Positions 59,532-64,000 of a DNA stretch of 64,000 nt are shown here, piece by piece; the first letter of the stretch is position 1; every line of letters starts with the position of its first letter. The translations under genes and the position numbers were made by a program. The notes under the pieces are model-generated. The model made no database searches. It was given only the letters and a program-made list of their open reading frames with translations, and was not told the origin of the DNA. Origin of the DNA: Capnocytophaga gingivalis ATCC 33624 (GTDB lineage Bacteria; Bacteroidota; Bacteroidia; Flavobacteriales; Flavobacteriaceae); the NCBI RefSeq assembly GCF_000174755.1, contig NZ_ACLQ01000024.1, positions 53,409-117,408 on the forward strand. Reading direction: 5' to 3'.

Positions 59532-60767
59532 TTAGTTTTCGAATTCTTCTCTAAGAACACGCAATACTTCTTCGATAGTTTCTCGCTCTAAGTCTATACG
59601 TTTTTCGAGTTCTTCCGCGCTGTATTCTAATACACTCTTGGCAGTATCAAGTCCTATACGGCGGAATTCTTCGATAACCCAAGGTTCTATATCGTCCTCG
59701 AATTCGGAGAGTTCTACATCCTCTTCAGCCCCTTCCCTGAATACATCTATCTCATAACCAGTAAGGAGGCTAGCTAAGCGTATATTGCTTCCGCCCTTAC
59801 CAATAGCTTTGGATACCTCTTCAGAAGCTAATAATACCTCGGCACGCTTGGTTTCCTCATTGACAGTGATAGAGGTAATTTTGGCAGGGGCAAGAGCTTT
59901 GCTGATAAAGAGGTTGGTATTGCTTGAATAGCTGATAACATCGATATTTTCATTGCCCAATTCGCGAACGATGCTTCGGATACGCGCTCCATTGACTCCC
60001 ACGCAAGCCCCTACAGGGTCTATACGGTCATCATAAGTATCTACAGCTATTTTGGCTTTTTCTCCAGGGATACGAGCCACTTTCTGGATGGTGATAAGTC
60101 CATCGGCAATCTCGGGTATCTCTTGTTCGAAAAGGCGTTCCAAGAATACAGGAGAGGTTCTTGAGAGAATGATAGAGGGTTTATTTCCTTTGAAATCAAC
60201 CGATTCTATGATACCCTTGGTTGTTTCTCCTTTTTTGAAAAAGTCAGAAGGAATCTGTTTGTCTCTGGGAAGGAGAATCTCATTGCCTTCGTCGTCCAAA
60301 AGAATTACAGTTTTTCCTTTGATATGGTGTATCTCAGCGGTGTATATAGTTCCTATAAGTTCTTTGAACTTTTTGTAAACAGTATTGTTGTCATACTCAT
60401 GTACTTTGGAAATAAGGTTTTGGCGCAGGGCTAATATAGCACGGCGGCCGAGCTGACTTATCTTTACTTCTTCAGAGACTTCTTCTCCAACCTCGAAATC
60501 GGATTCTATCTTGAGGGCTTCACTTAGGGGGATTTCAGCATTGGGGTTCTCTACCATTCCATCGTCCACGATGATACGGTTGCGCCATATTTCTATATCT
60601 CCCTTGTCAGGGTTGATGATGATATCAAAATTCTCATCAGAACCATATTTTTTCTTTAAGGCTGTTTTGAACACCTCGTCCAAAATAGACATAAGGGCTT
60701 CACGGTCTATGAGCTTGTCGTCTCTAAATTCTGAAAAGGATTCAATTAAGTCAAGATTATTTTCCAT
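59532..60767 (-). CDS. nusA: Transcription termination/antitermination protein NusA
   Basis: 411 aa. N-terminal polymerase-binding domain (EVFKTALKKKYGSDENFDII, GDIEIWRNRIIVDD), S1 domain, and two KH domains (RIDPVGACVGVNGARIRSIV, KAIGKGGSNIRLASLLTGYE), then an acidic C-terminus (EDVELSEFEDDIEPWVIEEF). It lacks the extra C-terminal repeats of E. coli NusA, as usual in this phylum. Seven bases after rimP. Confidence 0.97.
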   Translation of the reverse strand: MENNLDLIESFSEFRDDKLIDREALMSILDEVFKTALKKKYGSDENFDIIINPDKGDIEIWRNRIIVDDGMVENPNAEIPLSEALKIESDFEVGEEVSEEVKISQLGRRAILALRQNLISKVHEYDNNTVYKKFKELIGTIYTAEIHHIKGKTVILLDDEGNEILLPRDKQIPSDFFKKGETTKGIIESVDFKGNKPSIILSRTSPVFLERLFEQEIPEIADGLITIQKVARIPGEKAKIAVDTYDDRIDPVGACVGVNGARIRSIVRELGNENIDVISYSSNTNLFISKALAPAKITSITVNEETKRAEVLLASEEVSKAIGKGGSNIRLASLLTGYEIDVFREGAEEDVELSEFEDDIEPWVIEEFRRIGLDTAKSVLEYSAEELEKRIDLERETIEEVLRVLREEFEN

Positions 60768-60774
60768 AGAGTAT

Positions 60775-61239
60775 CTAAAATTTTATTTTTAATGTTGCTT
60801 CTTTTATCTCTTCTATAGGGAGAGAAAATTGTTCGGTTACAGTTATTTTTCCTTTTCCTTGAGGTTTGGGTTGGCGAGAGGTGACCTGTAGGGTGACCTT
60901 TCCATCACTTACCTCTTGGATCACACCTATATGGGTAGCTGTAGCTGTCTTTACCTCTACTTCGCGACCTATATTTTTGGTATATTGTCTCTCTTGGGTC
61001 AGTGGAGCGAATATGCCAGAGGAACTTACTTCAAGGGAAAAATCCTCCTCTTCTCGGTCTAAATTATGCTCAATAGCGCGACTTAGAGCGACACAATCGT
61101 CAATATTTACCCCATGATCTCCATCCACAATCACTTTAATAAGGTTGTCTTTTCCAATGCTATATTCGATAAGAAATAAGGAAGGATTTTCTTCTAAGTG
61201 CTTATCAATCAGCTCTTTTACTTTTTCTTTTAAGTTCAT
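60775..61239 (-). CDS. rimP: Ribosome maturation factor RimP
   Basis: 154 aa. LIKVIVDGDHGVNIDDCVAL then SRAIEHNLDREEEDFSLEVS, SSGIFAPLTQERQYTKNIGR and EVKTATATHIGVIQEVSDGK match RimP, needed for 30S assembly. First gene of the rimP-nusA-infB operon, behind a promoter at 61300-61330. Confidence 0.95.
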   Translation of the reverse strand: MNLKEKVKELIDKHLEENPSLFLIEYSIGKDNLIKVIVDGDHGVNIDDCVALSRAIEHNLDREEEDFSLEVSSSGIFAPLTQERQYTKNIGREVEVKTATATHIGVIQEVSDGKVTLQVTSRQPKPQGKGKITVTEQFSLPIEEIKEATLKIKF

Positions 61240-61299
61240 ATTATTATAAAAAAAGAGGACTTAACTGCCCTCTACCTCTTTAATTACCAATTCCGTGTG

Positions 61300-61330
61300 C
61301 AAATGTACAACTATTTATTAAAAAAACAAA
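61300..61330 (-). promoter_or_regulatory. Promoter of the rimP-nusA-infB operon
   Basis: Minus-strand TTTG (61327-61330) and TACATTTG (61300-61307), 19 bases apart. Confidence 0.65.
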
Positions 61331-61372
61331 TAATTCTTAGAAAAAAATTTTTTATGTTAGAATTTTTATTTT

Positions 61373-61538
61373 TTGAGGTATCTATTTAGCTACATACTAA
61401 TTGACTTTGGGAAACGGGAGAACGCTCTACAATTCTTTTTATTAGATTGTTAAAGATAGTCTCTTTGCTCTGTGAGCGATTAATTCTAAAACTATACTTA
61501 GCTAAATAGCGGTCTATATTAAACTCTGAAACCCAAGA
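61373..61538 (-). mobile_element. IS1595-type element, one end and transposase C-terminus only
   Basis: Starts with TTGAGGTATC (one change from the end at 36177) and on the minus strand encodes WVSEFNIDRYLAKYSFRINR, then KETIFNNLIKRIVERSPVSQ, SQLVCS. It is about 90 percent like the matching part of the 36177-36638 element. The other end is missing; the homology breaks at 61538, where a different coding fragment begins. Confidence 0.75.
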
Positions 61539-61716
61539 ATATATACCTCAAATCCTCTCCTTCACCGATGCCAACGGCAACGACACCACCAAAGAACAGG
61601 TAGAAGCCAATTACCGCCAAATAAAGTTAGATATCATTGAAATTATTGAACGCGAAAAAGAACGCATCACCAACGACCCTGAGCTAAGGCATTTGGTGGA
61701 GAAGGAGGGAGAATAA
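61537..61716 (+). pseudogene. 3' fragment of an unidentified gene
   Basis: 59 codons in frame, EYIPQILSFTDANGNDTTKE then QVEANYRQIKLDIIEIIERE and NDPELRHLVEKEGE, ending in TAA. GC content is higher than its surroundings and the composition is that of a real protein C-terminus, but there is no start: the IS1595 fragment replaces it. Not identified. Confidence 0.5.
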
Positions 61717-61763
61717 ACAAAAAAGGCTATCCGCTTGACTTTGAACTGGATAACCATATTCTC

Positions 61764-62383
61764 TCAATAGCAAGGTTCATTTTTATTAAATAAACAATGA
61801 GGAAATCGAACATCTATGGAATCGCTTAATTGGTATGCTTTAATGCTATCTATTTTTCCATTTTCATTATAATATTTCCATTCGCCGTATTTATAGTGGT
61901 TCACAACTTTTCCTTCTTCTCTTATTTTACCTTCTTTATAGTAATAATCCTTCCAATAACCATTCCCATTTGTAAAATATGTCTGATATAATATTTGTCT
62001 ATCTGTATTATATACTATATATTTTCCCGCCATTTTACTTTTCTTATAATAGATTTCTTTTAAAGGCATATCTGGATTTATTGTATATATGCCTTCTAAA
62101 TATCCATTTATGATTTTAATACATTCAAGTTCAATTCTTTTATTATCTATATAAAACCATTTATATATATGATAGTCAGAAGGTACTATTGTATCATTTA
62201 CACGTAGGAATTTTCCGTTGCTATTAAAATAATAATCTCTAACAAAATGATCTACACTTATGTCATACCCTGTAGCTCTCCTATCTATAATAATTACATA
62301 TTCAGGAGGCAACCTATATATTATTATAGGTTTGCAAGCACAAAAGGTAAAAAAAACAGATATAATAATTTATTTTTTGGCAT
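61764..62383 (-). pseudogene. MORN-like lipoprotein out of frame in an 8-base homopolymer (possibly phase-variable)
   Basis: From ATG 62383 the minus strand reads MPKNKLLYLFFLPFVLANL and stops. The downstream frame, open to TAA at 61764, reads TFCACKPIIIYRLPPEYVII and then strand repeats such as YYFNSNGKFLRVND, YYKEGKIREEGKVVNHYKYG, EWKYYNENGKIDSIKAY, which resemble MORN/YwqK-type repeats. The two frames meet in a run of eight T (plus-strand A at 62349-62356). Adding one T gives MPKNKLLYLFFFTFCACKPI, a good lipoprotein signal peptide with Cys at residue 16. The intact protein would be about 206 aa, envelope-anchored. Confidence 0.7.
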
Positions 62384-62547
62384 AATATTTCTTAGTTTCA
62401 CTTTGCATTATATCAATCTGATATTTATTAAAAAACTTCTGATCATTGTGATCATAATCCAATTTATAGGATAATGGGTGAGTAGATTATTCATTGTTCT
62501 ATCTTGTTTTATTTTGTTTTGCAAAGGTAAGGGTTTTTTATTTAAGG

Positions 62548-63375
62548 TTAATAGTCTTCCCAACCATATTTTCTATATTCAGGAGCAGGAGAAAATTCAG
62601 CTGCACCCCAATCTAAGTCTCCTGAGCAAGGGATGCGACAAATGCCCCAATTAGCTACTTTTTTAACTCCTGTCTTATAACTTGTCCAAGTCCCTACAAA
62701 TTGGTTGTTTCTATAGTCATCTGAATATTCTTCAATATCATCAAATAAAAACACTCCTTTATTGTTAATATACCATCTTAATAAAACCTTTCCTTCAAAA
62801 ACACCAGTAGCTGATAATTTTTCATCTTCTCTAAAATAATAATCTGCAATGATAATTCCTTGTGATTTTATTTTCCCCACCATATCATCCTCTAAACCTT
62901 TAGAATGCTCTGCAAAAAAATATACATGTTTGATTTTTATATCTCCTTCAAACAATCTTACATTTTTACCAACTTTTGTTTTCCCTTTTGCTATATAAAG
63001 ACTATCATTTGTTGTTGATTTTTCTATTTTTAGAAAATTAATCTCTAATCTTCTTTTAATCTTTATATCAATAAACCCAATATAAGGAATAACCCCATAA
63101 GGAAAAGATGGTTTAGAGAGCATTGAACTTATATCAATGTTCCCTAAATCAAGTCTTCCTTTGTTACCAAAACCGCCATTTAAATAGCCAATCTCTTCCT
63201 TAATAAAATCTTCAAAATCACAATGTTCTTGTGCATTAGATATGGTATCAGATATGGTATCAGATTCGATACTTAATAATTCATTTTGTGGATCTTTTTC
63301 AGTGTTATTATTAACAACATTTTTACAAGAACTCACTGTCCCTATTAAAAATAAACTAATAAGTAATAATTTCAT
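62548..63375 (-). CDS. Hypothetical lipoprotein
   Basis: 275 aa. Signal peptide MKLLLISLFLIGTVSSC with the lipobox Cys at residue 17, then an Asn/Glu/Asp-rich linker in which ESDTISDTISNA is a short internal repeat. The mature part has beta-strand character (YGVIPYIGFIDIKIKRRLEI, LSATGVFEGKVLLRWYINNK, VGTWTSYKTGVKKVANWGIC) and four Cys (HCDF, ICRIPC) that may pair. No family recognised. Nearby genes are also small envelope proteins of accessory type with very low GC. Confidence 0.75.
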   Translation of the reverse strand: MKLLLISLFLIGTVSSCKNVVNNNTEKDPQNELLSIESDTISDTISNAQEHCDFEDFIKEEIGYLNGGFGNKGRLDLGNIDISSMLSKPSFPYGVIPYIGFIDIKIKRRLEINFLKIEKSTTNDSLYIAKGKTKVGKNVRLFEGDIKIKHVYFFAEHSKGLEDDMVGKIKSQGIIIADYYFREDEKLSATGVFEGKVLLRWYINNKGVFLFDDIEEYSDDYRNNQFVGTWTSYKTGVKKVANWGICRIPCSGDLDWGAAEFSPAPEYRKYGWEDY

Positions 63376-63487
63376 ATATTGTTTTTTGTTTTTTCATTTG
63401 TTTTTTAAGATATTTATGCAATATAAAATAGAATTTACCTTTGTGTTATTATTTTTATTCCATTAACTTGATAATCAAAAAATTTAA

Positions 63488-63544
63488 TTGAGGTGTCAAA
63501 GTATTTTCAGAGTGCAAATATATGAAATTATTTTAACACCTCAA
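63488..63544. mobile_element. 57-bp MITE made of the two ends of the IS1595-type element
   Basis: TTGAGGTGTC at 63488-63497 and AACACCTCAA at 63535-63544 are inverted ends. The inner sequence TTTTCAGAGTGCAAATATAT matches the right end of the larger element (36598 onward, TTTTCAGAATGCAAATATAT). It has no coding capacity. It abuts the TAA of the gene on its right. The hairpin it forms could act as a transcript end. Confidence 0.8.
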
Positions 63545-63982
63545 TTATAATTTATTTAAAAGGCGATATAAGTATGGGGTGGCTTGCCCTTTATATATAT
63601 AATCATATTCATAGTCATCTTCATCTACCCTTTTATAGATAGTTAAGTTGTTTGTTAAAGAAGAATAATTAATTTTAAAAACTTTTGCTCCATCTTTGTA
63701 GATGAGAACACTTATATTAAAATGATTTAATAAAGCTCTTTGATGATAAAAACTTTTCTTTTGTTTTAATTTTTGGCGTAATATTTTTTCTTGTTTGTGG
63801 GTTAGTTTTTTGGAAGATAACTCCTCAAAAATATCCCTGTCATGAGAACCAATCTCTGACAATTCTTTATCTCTATAATAGTATCTTTTTACAATAATAC
63901 TATCCGTTTCACCTAAATAAACTTGTGCCTTTACGGAAAATGTAAGTCCAAAAAGTAATAATGTGATTATAATATGTTTCAT
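63545..63982 (-). CDS. Hypothetical secreted protein
   Basis: 145 aa. Signal peptide MKHIIITLLLFGLTFSVKA, then QVYLGETDSIIVKRYYYRDK. A central basic helix (KLTHKQEKILRQKLKQKKSF) and C-terminal strands (YKDGAKVFKINYSSLTNNLT, YDYIYKGQATPYLYRLLNKL). No domain recognised. The start codon is 18 bases from the right edge, so upstream control is not visible. Confidence 0.75.
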   Translation of the reverse strand: MKHIIITLLLFGLTFSVKAQVYLGETDSIIVKRYYYRDKELSEIGSHDRDIFEELSSKKLTHKQEKILRQKLKQKKSFYHQRALLNHFNISVLIYKDGAKVFKINYSSLTNNLTIYKRVDEDDYEYDYIYKGQATPYLYRLLNKL

Positions 63983-64000
63983 TTTAAAGAATAATATAAA

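Noticed and set aside
1..64000. tRNA, rRNA, tmRNA or riboswitch
   Set aside because: I saw no cloverleaf-like or conserved RNA sequence in the intergenic stretches while reading; a covariance-model scan would be decisive.

Overview
The window looks like a chromosomal piece of a low-GC member of the Bacteroidota, most likely an oral flavobacterium of the Capnocytophaga type. This rests on promoters of the form TAnnTTTG, often with TTTG 19-20 bases upstream, on a SusC/SusD pair, on a fused CcoN-CcoO oxidase subunit, on DUF6048/DUF6452 and DUF4199 genes, and on an rpsU gene that alone carries a strong Shine-Dalgarno sequence. The genus is an inference; no rRNA is present.

Layout. 1-7800: a head-to-tail family of DKNYY-repeat envelope proteins whose gaps are filled by arrays of a 7-bp repeat (AACTCAA), then a related secreted protein with a damaged start codon. 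7880-15330: a siderophore-type TonB receptor, a 91-bp tandem repeat block with a perfect 20-bp palindrome, and a SusC/SusD nutrient importer. 15374-18150: a secreted YD-type protein, a wrecked phage terminase gene and more 7-bp repeats. 18149-30980: core metabolism and housekeeping (pheT, recR, a 2-oxo acid dehydrogenase E2, a lipid A-type acyltransferase, sucA, the ric/scdA iron-sulfur repair gene, lepB, a WbqC-like gene).

30979-36760 is a polymorphic-toxin graveyard: tandem small membrane proteins, three displaced Rhs tips (colicin E3-like RNase joined in frame to an Imm45-like domain; an AHH-type nuclease with its partner; a truncated third tip), an orphan partner gene, and internally deleted IS5- and IS1595-type elements. 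37137-44556 returns to housekeeping (DUF6048/DUF6452, rpsU, a Hen1-like RNA 2'-O-methyltransferase, nadE, a tail-specific protease, a serine hydrolase). 44960-47860 is a second accessory patch made by cassette duplication, with a frameshifted SUKH (SMI1/KNR4) gene and a gene interrupted by a stop codon. A DUF4143 ATPase follows.

61239-49301 reads leftward as one long co-directional block: rimP-nusA-infB-pyrE, small membrane and lipid-binding proteins, a glycosyltransferase, an NlpE-like lipoprotein, a hydrolase, then the cbb3 oxidase operon ccoS-ccoNO-ccoQ-ccoP. The right end (61373-64000) holds an IS1595 fragment, a lipoprotein gene that is out of frame by one base in an 8-base homopolymer (possible phase variation), two further envelope genes and a 57-bp MITE built from IS1595 ends.

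Most unusual items: the start-less Rhs tip cassettes and the in-frame toxin/immunity fusion, the homopolymer-switched lipoprotein, the Hen1-like gene without a visible Pnkp partner, the strong SD of rpsU, and the several families of 7-bp repeats placed exactly at gene ends.
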